NCBI GenBank assembly: GCA_030267565.1
Contig: BRXU01000045.1
Coordinates: 570,501-634,500 of the forward strand
DNA from: Pleodorina starrii
Taxonomy: Eukaryota > Chlorophyta > Chlorophyceae > Chlamydomonadales > Volvocaceae
Direction: 5' to 3'
DNA length: 64,000 nt
The notes under the pieces: generated by a model
The model's input: only the letters and a program-made list of their open reading frames with translations
What the model was told of the DNA's origin: nothing
Database searches by the model: none
Made by a program: the position numbers and the translations under genes
In this document: positions 20,871-31,053 of the stretch, in pieces
How the letters are laid out: every line of letters starts with the position of its first letter
Position numbering within the stretch: the stretch's first letter is position 1

Positions 20871-21723
20871 GAGAAGCTGGAAGGTGGGAGCTGGAAGGAC
20901 AGCATGAATGAACAGACGAGGCGATAAGGAAGGCTCATCCACAATGATTCCGATCAGCTTACGTAATCCTCTTGAGCGCGGGCGGGCGTGATGCATGTAG
21001 GCAGGCAGCTAGGTACGTACTTCTCTTGGCTTTACTTGGGCCGCGACACGCACCAGCAGCAGTACACAGGGGGGTGCGCCCCTCACTCCCTCAGATACGG
21101 TGTTCACCGGCGAGGGACGGATTCACCCACCTGGGGTCCTTCCGCCGTAAGCGAACGATTTATTCATAATCAACATCAGCATTACCATTACCATCACCAC
21201 CACCACCACCGGCCATCCCCCTTCCCGAGGCACCGCCGCTCGCTAACCCCTAGCTGCCGGGGCCTCACTCAGCGCGTCTGCTGCAGATCTGCAGTCCTTC
21301 CCATACGTACTACTTTACGTAATATACAGATCACACACACATCACGGTATGGTATATCCTTCCTTGGACCGCCGTCTCGATCACAGACGCCAAATGCGCA
21401 AGAACAGCGCTCGCCCGACACAACGGTACAAAAGTGAGAGGTGGTATCCACGCGACTACGCACCGACCCAACTCGCTCCGTCGATCGGCATCTCTTCTCA
21501 TCAGGTTGTGCGTGTGTTGGAGAAAACCCCAACAGGGGCTTTTGCGAACTCGACGACAACGACGACGACCCAAATTACCGTAATAAAACAAACCAGGAAA
21601 TACGGGCGGAGCCAGATAAGGCCCAATACGGCAGCAGTGATGTCGTATGTATATGTGGGGATACCTATCACTCATGGCCAGCCGCTCGCCAGCCGGGTAG
21701 TTGGGAGCTTACGCCGTGCTGTT

Positions 21724-21728
21724 TTACA
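21724..21728 (-). terminator. TGTAA poly(A) signal, F-box/LRR gene
   Basis: TTACA on the plus strand, hence TGTAA on the minus strand, 125 bp downstream of the F-box/LRR stop codon. Confidence 0.6.
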
Positions 21729-21852
21729 TCTCCCATCCCCTTTCGCCAAATTTTCGCAACGGCCCGAGACTTCTTTGTTTCAGTGGAAAGCGTTGGGACT
21801 TGGGAGGGTCTCTTTTATTGATGTTGAGGGTCATTTTGTTGTTTGAGGGGCC

Positions 21853-22106
21853 TTACGGCGCATCGCCGGGCCGCGCCGCCGTCCAGACCATGTCCACGTG
21901 GCAGTACGGCAGGGCGTCCTGTAGTGCGGTACGGAAATACGGCAGGATCGGCGGGCAGAGGCGATACGCCGAAAAAGGCGCCATCCATTATCAGGGCACT
22001 ATCAGGCCGGGAGCAAAAAGCACCACCGAAATTGCTGACAGATCGCATCGGTGGCAAGGCAAGGGAATCTTACGCTTCAAGAGCGCACATCTGCAGGCAA
22101 GAGCCC

Positions 22107-22146
<40 letters not shown>

Positions 22147-25100
22147 TGCCTTCCTGCGCCCACCCACCCACCCACCCACCCACCCACCTGAGCACACATC
22201 CGAGCACGCACCATCCACGTCCATACCCACCCAACCTCGTCCGCACCCACCCACACCCAGCCCCACCCCCAGCCCCACCCTCTCCCCCCTATACCCTAGC
22301 ACCCACCCTATACCCACCCGCAGCACCCTCAGACTGCCTCCTAGCGCCAGCTCCGCCGTCTTGTCGGTGCAGGACAGGTACAGGTGGCGCAGTCCGCTCA
22401 GTGGCGCCAGTGCCCCCAGCTGAGGCCCGAGCGCCGTCAGGTCGTCACTCTCCCAGCTCAGCTGCCGCAGCAACACCGCCCGCGGGCTCCTGCTGCTGCT
22501 GCTGCTGCTGCTCATCGTCGGCGTCGTCGTCGGCGGCGGCGGTGGCGTGGTGAGGTCGCCGCCGCCGCCGCCGGAGGCAGGTGGGTAGGCAGGGTAGGCA
22601 GGTGGAGGAGAGGACGACGGTGCGGCGGAGAGCGCAAAGAGGCTGGCCTGGCTCACTGCGTGTGAGAGGAGGAGGAGGCAGAGGCAGGTGTGAGGTCAGT
22701 GGAGCGGACAAAGAGCGTGATCGGGAAGAAAACTCAAGAGGCCGGGCCGCAGGAAAGGGAAGAGAGAGAGAGAGGCGGGCCGCAGGAAAGGGATAGGAGA
22801 GGCGGGCCAGGCCACAGCGAAGGAAGCTACAGGAAGCCACAGGAGCAGTTAGTTCGTTCGTGTCGTTCGTTCGCTTCACGGCACGGGGGGCCAGGCAGTC
22901 CTAAGCCAAGATACCGGACAGAAACCCTAATTACGTAACCCCCTCAACCGCCCACCCGATCGACCACCCACTCCAGTATCCACCCACTCACCCGCCCTGT
23001 TGCCCGGCGCACTGAGTGTGAGGGAGCGCAGTGCCTTGAGCGCCGGCAGGCACTCGGCCAGCGCGCCGTCGCTCAGCCCCACCACCCCCACCAGCCGCAG
23101 AGAACGCAGGCTGCCGCCGCAGCGGCGCGCAACCGCCGCCAGCAGCGGCGGCCGCACCACGCACGCCTCCACGTCTAAGGAGGTCAGCTGCGACAGCGGC
23201 AGCGGCGGCGGTGGCGGAGGCGGCGGCAGTGACGGCAACGGCGGCGTGGCGGCGGCGGAGAAGAAGGCCGCCGGCTGGACGTTGGGACTGTTGGGGCCGT
23301 CGGCGTTGGCGGTGTTGGCGTTGGCGAGGGGCGCGATTTTGGCACGGGAAGGAAAGAGAGTGAGAAGGGAGAATTAAGAGGGAGTTAAGAGAGTGAGTGG
23401 GAGGGAGTGAGAGGGCGGCTCTGCGGCTCTGCGGGACCAGCATTGCTTGCAAATTTGCAATCCGTTGCCCCGGTTCAATTCGATTCGATTCGAGGCGGCA
23501 CACCCGTGAGCCGAAGCTCCTGAAAACAAAAGCATGCCTTCCCCCCCTCTCACCTGCCGAGCCCCAGGCCCAGGCTCGGGGTCAGACCAGGCGCTCCGAA
23601 ACCAAGCGCCGTCGCCGCCAACTGCGGCGCCTCCGGCGCCACCGCTGCGTGCACCGCGCCCACCACCGCGCCCACCACCGCCGCCGCCGCGGTCGCCTCG
23701 CTCATGTCGAGCAGCAGATTGTTGAGCTCCAGGGATTGCAGTCCGGCGGGCAGACAGGCCAGGTCCAGCAGCGGCGGAGGCTCCACCGCCCGACGAGACA
23801 GCCGACCACTGATACCGCTGACGCCGACGCCGACGCCGACGCCGCCGTCGCCTGACGCCTGCCCCCAGTGCCCAGTGCCACTGCCGCCGGCGCCGGCAGC
23901 GGCTGCAGTGGCAGCAGACTGGGTCTGTTGCTGCTGCGTGTTGTTTTGTTGTTGTTGTTGTTGTTGGTTGTATCTCTCCACCACGATCCCCAGTTCCCGA
24001 AGGCCGGTGAAGCTGGACAGCACGGCAAGCGCTGCGCGAGGATGGGGTAAGGGAAGGGAAGGGGAAGGGGTAACGGAAGGGGAAAGGGAAAGGGAAGGGT
24101 TAAGGGAAGGGGAAAGAGGAAAGGGGGGCAAGTGAGGGGTGGAGGCGAAGAGGAGCGGTAAGCGCCTGCGGAATCACCCACACGCACACACGCACCCAAA
24201 CCCACGTACCCACACCCGCTCACCCACACCTTCTCTTAACCACACCCACTTACCTACTCTTACCCGCGCTCACTCACCCACTCACCCATCCGCAGGCCCG
24301 CACTCATCCGCCCCCACAGCCCCCGCACCCCCTCTCACCCTCTGGGCTGTAGTCTTTGCGGCTGAGCGCCAGTCTCAGCGACCTCAGTCGGCTCCAGCGA
24401 CCCGCCAGCGAACGCAGCCCCTCCGCAGTGACCGGGACAGCGATGGAGGACTCACCGAAGCGGCGGGCCTGGACATGCGGGTAGGTAGGCGGGTAGGTGG
24501 GTAGGTGGGTAGGGTATGTGGGTAGGTGGGTAGGTGGGTAGGTGGGTAGGTGGGTAGGTGGGTAGGTGGGTAGGTGGGTAGGTGGGTAGGTGGGTAGGTG
24601 GGTAGGTGGGTAGGTGGGTAGGTGGGTAGGTGGGTAGGTGGGTAGGTGGGTAGGTGGGTGGGTGGGTAGGTGGGTAGGTACTAGGTAGGCAGGCAGGCAG
24701 GGAGGCAGGCGGGCAGGCAGGCAGGCAGGCAGGGAGGCAGGCGGGCAGGCAGGCGGGCAGGCAGGGAGGCAGGCGGGCAGGCAGGCGGGCAGGGAGGCAG
24801 GCGGGCAGGCAGGCGGGCAGGGAGGCAGGCGGGCAGGCAGGCGGGCAGGGAGGCAGGCGGGCAGGCAGGCAGGCAGGCAGGGAGGCAGGCGGGCAGGGAG
24901 GCAGGCGGGCAGGCAGGCGGGCAGGGAGGCAGGCGGGCAGGCAGGCAGGCAGGCAGGCAGGGAGGCAGGCGGGCAGGCAGGCGGGCAGGCAGGCGGGCAG
25001 GGAGGCAGGCGGGCAGGCAGGCGGGCAGGGAGGCAGTACATATTCCGTATAAATATACATGTATACCTCTGGGAAGTATGCCTTGCGCTTCTCCAGGTGG

Positions 25101-28100
25101 AATCGCTGCAGCGCCGCCAGCGCTGACAGGCGGGAGAGGTGGCAGGGGATGGAGGTGTCGGAGTTGGAGTAGACCGCCATGCGCAGCTCGCGAAGGCCGG
25201 TCAGCTGAGCCACCGCCTCGAACAGGGTTTCGGAGCCCACCCTGGAGTTCGTTGGGCAGGGGGGTGGGGTGGAGTGCGGTGGAGAGGTATATTGAGTGCC
25301 GATATACCGGTATTGCCAATAACAGGCTTCGGCCGCGAGAGGCTGCGCCAGGTGCGCCAGGTGCGAATGCGCGTCGCTGCTGCTGGCTGAAGCGCCCGCG
25401 GCTACACACCCATACACACAAGCACACATCCTCCCTCTCTCAGGTCCTTTGCCGCAGCCCAGAAGCTCCAGGCGCTAGTACCGATGTGGTGTCCCTCGGT
25501 GCGTCCAGAGCATCATTAGAGTAAAGATTTAAGAAAAACAACACGAAGGAAGTATACAAGATGTCTTCACCCAGTTTCGATCTGGGGACCTTCTGTGTGT
25601 TAGACAGATGTGATTCCACTACACCATGAAGACTCGGACATGTCTCATCATACCTGCACGCCCCCACGTCCAGCTGAGTAAGGTTGGCCAGACGGTTGCC
25701 GTACTCCGTCAGCAGACCCTGTACGACACGACACGGCACATGTACGACACGTGGCGTCGAGAAAGCGGAGGGCGGCGAACGGGGGGGGGGAGGAAAACGG
25801 CGAGCGGGCGGGTGGGACTCTCAATCCCGCTCCTCCCTTCGACCCCCTCACCTGCGCCTTGTCCGTCCACCTGAAGGCCAGCGACAGGCTCCTCCCCGGC
25901 CGCGCCGCACAGCCCAGCAGCGCCGCCCGGCCCGCCGCCCCCAGCGGCGCCGCTTCCATAGCCAGCTGCAGATCCGCCAGCGCGGCGCATCGCTCCAGGC
26001 AGGCCAGCTCGTAGCCCGAGTCCGAGTCCAGGGAGGTGATGGCGAGGCGGGTCAGGCGGGGCAGGCCGAGAGACAGGGCGGCTAGGCCGGCGCTGGTCAG
26101 CCTGTTAGAGGGGTGGGGGTTTTGGGGGTTAGGGGATGGGGATGGGGTGGAGGTTTTTGGGGGCGGGGGTGGGTCTTTGCTTGTGTGAGGAACGGAGCAC
26201 AGGAATCGGGAGACGCGGGGGCGTGTGATGTACGGTAAGTATGTGGGGACCCAGATCGCGACCCAGATCGCGATCCAGATCCAGATCGCGATATCGTGTC
26301 CGACCCAAGTCGCCGACGCCGAGCGGCAATCGAGCCCGCTCCTCCACACATCCATTTTCGACTGTCTGTTCCATTTCCGTACTACGCCTGACATGGGTTG
26401 AGAAGTATTTTCTCTCCAATTACACAATCGAATTACATATTGATGTTTATGTTGGCCCAAAATGAAGACGCTGCCCTAGAACCTAGAGCACGTGCCATGA
26501 TTCGTGTTGCAACCAACCGCCAACCGCCAACCGCCCCAACTGCCGTCGTACCTGTACGCCCGGAACTCCAGCACCTCCAGCGAGGAGCAAGCCGCCAGCG
26601 CCGCCATCTCCGCGTCGCCTAAACCGTACGGCACCGACGGCAGCAGCGTCAGCGACCGCAGCCCGCCGCCGCCGCCGCCGCCGCCGGCCGCCAGGCCCGC
26701 TAGGAGGCAGGCCGCGGCTTCGGCTTTGAGTCCGCCTCCCACGATGGTGAGGGAGGTCAGGTGGCGCATGGAGCCGATGGCGGCGGCGGCTGCGGGCGGC
26801 AGGTCGCAGCCCTCCCGCAGATGCAGCTTGAGGTCCTGGGAGGGGAAGGGGCGAAGGGGCGCCGGTGTGGGTTTGGGTGGAAGAAGGGGAAAGGGGGGGG
26901 GTTTAAAACGAAGGCACCGCAGCGGAGACGGAGACGGCGTGAGCGAACGGACCCAGAACCGCCGAAGGGGCGCCGATGTGGGTTTGGGTGGAAGAGGGGG
27001 TGGGGTGAGCGGTAATAATCTAGTAAATAACAATACGAAGAGAATGCGCCCGCGACCACGTTCCCCCGGGGTTGGTTAAAGTGTTGTTGGGCTGTTTTCC
27101 CGCGGCCCTCAGCTGCTGCTGCTTGTCTTTTCCCCCACCGTGTCTCTGCCGTACTGTCTTTCTTTCTCTCTGCTCTGTGCTCTCTGCTCGTGTGCGCCTC
27201 TCACCTCCACGTCCTTGAGCTGCTGCACAAGGCCCACGTTTTGGACGAGCATCTCCTCCGAGATGGCGGCGTTGACGTGGATCACCACGCAGCGAAGGTG
27301 CCTGATCAGGCTCTGAGGGGACAAACCCCAACAGACGGGCGGGCGAAACAAAACGAAAGAAACCAAAAAAATAGGAAGGTGCAGGCAAACGTAAGGCGGA
27401 AAGGAGGGGAGGAGTAAACAAGTAGGAGGATGGCGAAGAGACGAAAGGAGGGGAGGGAAAGGGAGGAGAGCGAAGAACGGCGATTCTGCAAATTGGGTCT
27501 TGCCCCCGTAAATCGAAAAGGGGGGAAGGGGGCGGAGGGGGCGCGGAGGAGCGGACAGGGAGCAAGGGAAGGGTAAGGCTGGTACGGCCGGGTGGGACAA
27601 AGGGATGAAGGTGGAGAGGAGAGGGAAGGGGAGGGGAGGGCGGAGGGGAGGGCACACACCACACCACGACACGACGGGCGACGTGCGCCACAGATGGCAC
27701 GTGACCTGCACCTGCCTGCAGCTTCTCTATCTTTGACCGCCACATGCCGGGGTCGCTGTGCATATCGAGCTCCATGCTGTGCAAGCCTGGACGGGGGGAT
27801 GGGTGGGGGGGGCCCGGGGGGCGGGGGGCGGGGGCCAGGAAGGAGTGAAGGGAGGGGACGTGGAGGAAGGGGTGGGGCCTGGGCGCGGGTGTGGGGAAAG
27901 CAGACGCGCTGGCGCTACACAGCGCAGGAGACGCCCGTGAGTGAGAGGCCGGCGCCGCAGAGGGATGAGGTGGAGCCCGTGAGAACGTGCGGGGTGAGGT
28001 GGGGGGTTGGTGGGGATTGGTGGTGAAGCAGACCAGCCTGTCCTGTCCTGTCAGTCGCGGGTGGGCGGTGGGGGCGGCTGCGGTGTTCGCGGTTGCAGGA

Positions 28101-28646
28101 GAGCGTTGGCTCTGTGATGAGAGTTGACAAGGAACGCAAGTCCCACCCTTGATGTCAGGCAAGGATGCCAGGAGATAAAGCGCCCGCTTGCGCATACGCT
28201 GCATCGGGAAGGTTCGCAGGTGAAAAGCACCTGTAGCGATGCTCGCGCTCCATGACTTGCAGACCATCGCGGCGTTATGAAGGTGAGCGCCCTCCGTAAG
28301 TTTGGAGCCAATCATCTGCAATAATTGAGGGCAGAATCATCGCGCGTGCATTGCATGTTATGCTGGCGGAACCAGCCATGAGCAGCGTGCATTCACATAG
28401 AACCCTAACTTGATGGCCCTGCAATTGAGGTGTTATGCATATATTGTGCTGAGAACGGTACAGGGGCGTTTTGCTTGTGGACACTGTCCGCCCCGAGGCG
28501 CTCAACGCTGTTTCGGTCCACGTCCCCGACCAACCGACCTCGAGTAGCTCGGGAGGCAGAGTAGACCACATTTCGCTGGACGTATCCGGCACAATATCCA
28601 TACATGAATCCCGCAGCGCCAAGCCAAGCTCCTCATCTGAAGCCAT
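21853..28646 (-). CDS. F-box / leucine-rich-repeat protein
   Basis: Thirteen exons (high to low): 28646-28539, 28315-28147, 27786-27716, 27312-27205, 26835-26552, 26101-25852, 25718-25654, 25241-25067, 24468-24339, 24031-23554, 23287-22992, 22655-22318, 21918-21853; 845 aa, in frame throughout. The N-terminal F-box-like segment (about 27-62) reads WSTLPPELLEMIGSKL...VCKSWSASIA. Such domains bind Skp1 in SCF ubiquitin ligases. The rest is a series of irregular leucine-rich repeats (LTSLTIVGG, LEVLEFRAY, LTRLAITSLD, LTQLDVGAC, LRELRMAV, LRSLRLAL, LQSLELNNL, LRHLYLSC), probably substrate-binding. It ends LRVLRDALPYCHVDMVW, a typical LRR-capping tail. The start is uncertain: the frame stays open upstream to a possible acceptor near 28703. 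Intron 3 appears to use a GC donor (CAG|GCAGGT). Gln/Gly/Pro runs interrupt exons 5 and 10-12. Confidence 0.82.
22108..22146. repeat. (CAA)n microsatellite
   Basis: About 13 CAA units in the last intron of the F-box/LRR gene, followed by a (CCCA)n tract. Confidence 0.95.
24481..25035. repeat. compound minisatellite in F-box/LRR intron 8
   Basis: An 8-bp array of ggtgggta units (24481-24678) passes into a longer array of ggca/gggc tetranucleotide mixtures (about 24683-25035). On the gene's own strand it is C-rich and free of purine runs. The long Pro/Ala/Cys/Leu frames across it are artefacts of the repeat. Confidence 0.95.
25562..25633 (-). tRNA. tRNA-Val(AAC): tRNA-Val (anticodon AAC)
   Basis: 72 nt on the minus strand. 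The 7-bp acceptor stem GTCTTCA/TGAAGAC with discriminator A is perfect. The A box reads TGGTGTAGTGG. The anticodon stem TCTGT/ACAGA encloses CTAACAC (anticodon AAC). The T stem CCCAG/CTGGG encloses ATCGAAA, so position 54 is A instead of the near-universal T. No intron, no encoded CCA. A five-T run on the minus strand about 20 bp downstream fits a Pol III terminator. It starts 20 nt into an intron of the F-box/LRR gene, on the same strand. Confidence 0.93.
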
Positions 28647-29366
28647 TTGCGCCTCAGATGCTGCGAACTCCACGTCGGAAAGCGCCCGCAAAGGAAGTTG
28701 CCGCTGACAGTATAACGTTGAACGAGGCTTAAGTCGATACCGTCTTCAGGTATTTGTGTGGAGGAAACCAAGATTTTCGCAGAAATCTGTTGCCCTGACG
28801 AGCGCTTCGAAACAACAGCTCCTGGTGCGAGAGAGTGACGAGTGGGCGTGAAATTGGTTGACCCTATGCTGGAGGTGCCAGAGAATTGTATGGCAGAAGT
28901 CTGCCCCTGCATGCTGATTTGCTGAATCTTCCCCGCATGAATCACTAACCATAACAACCACCAAACCGCAGTCAACCGTGGATCTTCTAAATATTGGGTA
29001 TCCTCTTTCATGTTAAGCATTTTCTAAGAGCGCGATGTCCCAGCTCGGCTGATAGCCTCTCCGTAGCACATGCGTGACAGCGTTCATCCTCTCACATGAA
29101 AGCGTACAAACCGGGCTTAGCGGCGAATTGAACGTCGTGAACATTCTCAGACGCAGTTCAGATTGCCAGGCAAGCTCCTGTCTTGACATCCTTGCCGCGA
29201 CGCGGTTGTGGCAAGGCGTCATACGCCCATCCAACGATAAAAGGCGCCTCATCGGCTGCAGGCAAACAGGCCAGCAGGGGCCGTTGCAGCCAGTACGCAG
29301 CCGCGTAGACAGGGGCTCCTCTTTTGGACTCGTCCGTTCGGGTCGAGGCCTCCATCCAAAATAACA
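28647..29366. other. upstream region of the F-box/LRR gene
   Basis: Runs from the chosen F-box start to the hAT-like element. The first ~57 bp upstream stay open in frame to a possible acceptor, so a further 5' exon may exist. Elsewhere I find no gene I can support. Confidence 0.35.
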
Positions 29367-29374
29367 GGCAACTT

Positions 29375-30667
29375 GAGTACCTTGGGTAAACGCGGGTTTT
29401 TTCGTTCACTGAAAGTAGAATGAACGTTCACTGAACCTGCACTGAACGCTCACCGTGAACGTTCAGTGAAGGTTCACCGTTCACCGTTCAGGCCCTTGTA
29501 CTGCAAGCAAAGCGAAATTAACGTCCTTTTGTGCTTTTGACTTATGAATAGCTGCCTAAGTGACCAAAGCTGCTGGGGCACATATAACGAACCGATACAA
29601 GGCCAAGTAGTTATGTGAATACCTTTTATGTGCGCGGGAACAGCGCTGGAGCATGCGTGCCGTACTATTTTGCGAAATAGTACGACATACAAGCGCACCG
29701 GCCCGCCCGGCCAAAAGGGCGATTGGATCCTGGGCGCTGGGCGAAATGGGACGATTGGATCGGGCGCCCCGGCAATACTCTGCTGTACTTCGGATTCAAG
29801 GGCGCCGCCAAGGAATCTACTGCAAGTTTACTGCTTCTCTCACACTTGAAAGTGCTTTTGAGCAAATCGTCGACGCAGTTTGAATCACAAGTTGCATCAA
29901 AAAATTGCACTCGGAGGATAGGATAATTGAAGCGGAAAAGGTGAAGAAGACAGCAGCGGGAGAAGTCAGGGCGAGCAACGCAAAAACTCCATTCAAACAG
30001 TTGTCCTTGCCGACGATACATACAGCGAATCTACCGCAGCAAGCAGCGATGCATTGATGTTTGTAGAGCATTCAGAGCATAGTCCTTGCATTGCGTGCAA
30101 GGACGCAGTTATGATGGCCGACGGCAACCCATCGGAAGTGCAGGCACGCCATTCAGCTTCCCCGTGCCGACGAGACATACATAAAAACAGCAATATATGT
30201 TACAAGGCCAAGCAGTTATGTGAATACCTTTTACGTGCGCGGGAACAGCGCTGGAGCATGCGTGCCGTACTATTTTCCGAAATAGTACGACCTACAAGCG
30301 CACCAGTCCCTCACCACGGTCGGCACTCCTGAATGAGTTTCTCTGCCGGCTAGTTCTGCATAAAGTCAACATGGATCTTGACATGGCGCTGCTGGTTCTC
30401 GACAAGCATTGGCCTGCCGTGCATCCTCAGACAATTTATTTCGTCGGGTCCGGCATTTCGTTTGATGCACCTGCAGCTGCGGCCATGCTTGCGTATATGG
30501 AAGACGGGAGTACCATTGACGTCGGCCATCTGGCTTTGACGAACGTTCACTGAACATTCAGTGAACGTTCCCCGTGACTGTTCGCTGAACATTCAGAGAA
30601 CGTTCAGCGAACAGTCACCAGTCGTTCACGTCGTGAACGGAAACACCCGCTCTTACCCTAAGTAGAG
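29375..30667. mobile_element. hAT-like non-autonomous transposon, copy 1 (composite)
   Basis: A 1,293-bp element with imperfect terminal inverted repeats of about 35 bp: the left end has TACCTTGGGTAAACGCGGG and the right end, reversed, TACTTAGGGTAAGAGCGGG. It is flanked by an 8-bp target duplication with one mismatch, ggcaactt (29367-29374) and ggcaacat (30668-30675). Both sub-terminal zones carry many TGAACGTTCA-like words. It encodes no recognisable transposase. It shares most of its sequence with copy 2 but holds about 500 extra bases (29704-30197) between two copies of a ~105-bp segment. A perfect hairpin, CGTACTATTT/AAATAGTACG, occurs in the first of these. Confidence 0.82.
29661..29684. 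repeat. perfect hairpin inside the hAT-like element
   Basis: Arms CGTACTATTT and AAATAGTACG with a TGCG loop. The same hairpin recurs in the second internal copy (near 30267, loop changed to TCCG) and in the element at 49659. Confidence 0.9.
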
Positions 30668-30675
30668 GGCAACAT

Positions 30676-31053
30676 CAAACCTCAAAGGGCCCTTCGACAG
30701 TCACGACAACATGCTATCCCACGTCTAAGCCACGCCAACGCCTGCAGTAACCCAGTTCCGTCTGCCGCTCGTTCCGCTCTATCCACCACTCGCGCAGCAA
30801 TTTACAGTGTCAAGTACCCCGAGGAGGACGGGGCAGGGGGTTGCGCTCAATCCGGGGACCTCGCCCAAGGTAAATAAGCCATCAACCAACCCCGTCCAGA
30901 CGCACACACCGCCGCAGCAACAACAACCCAGATCGCCCCTCCCCCTCCCTCCCCTTCCTCCCTCATTGCCCTCATGTCCCGCCCCCATTGCAACTCGACT
31001 GTAGTTCGCGACCACGACACGTACGACGACGACGACGGCGGCGGTCCGCCACT
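30676..31053. other. 3' region of the EF-P gene
   Basis: No gene. TTACA at 30802-30806 gives TGTAA on the minus strand 248 bp after the EF-P stop, a suitable poly(A) signal. Confidence 0.5.

Larger units (their letters stand above)
19699..21852. other. convergent intergenic region
   Basis: Separates the ends of the HSPA12-like gene (plus) and the F-box/LRR gene (minus). It carries poly(A) signals for both, a (CA)-rich repeat block at 20690-20870 in which a roughly 62-bp unit is repeated, and two diverged copies of a gagggacggat-containing segment (near 20620 and 21110). I see no gene. Confidence 0.5.

Noticed and set aside
22070..22090. Alternative last exon of the F-box/LRR gene ending MCALEA
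   Set aside because: It splices in phase, but the exon at 21918-21853 (DALPYCHVDMVW...) also splices in phase and gives a typical LRR-capping end, with a TGTAA signal at the right distance.
24304..25429. Long minus-strand frames with hundreds of Pro/Ala/Cys/Leu residues
   Set aside because: They are translations of the intronic 8-bp and 4-bp repeat arrays; all three frames are open because the repeat has no stop, and the real LRR exons lie on both sides in other frames.
29375..30667. 3-bp (GAG) target duplication, suggesting a CACTA-type element
   Set aside because: Copy 2 does not show it, whereas an 8-bp duplication fits both copies (perfect in one, one mismatch in the other) when GAG/GNG is counted as part of the ends.
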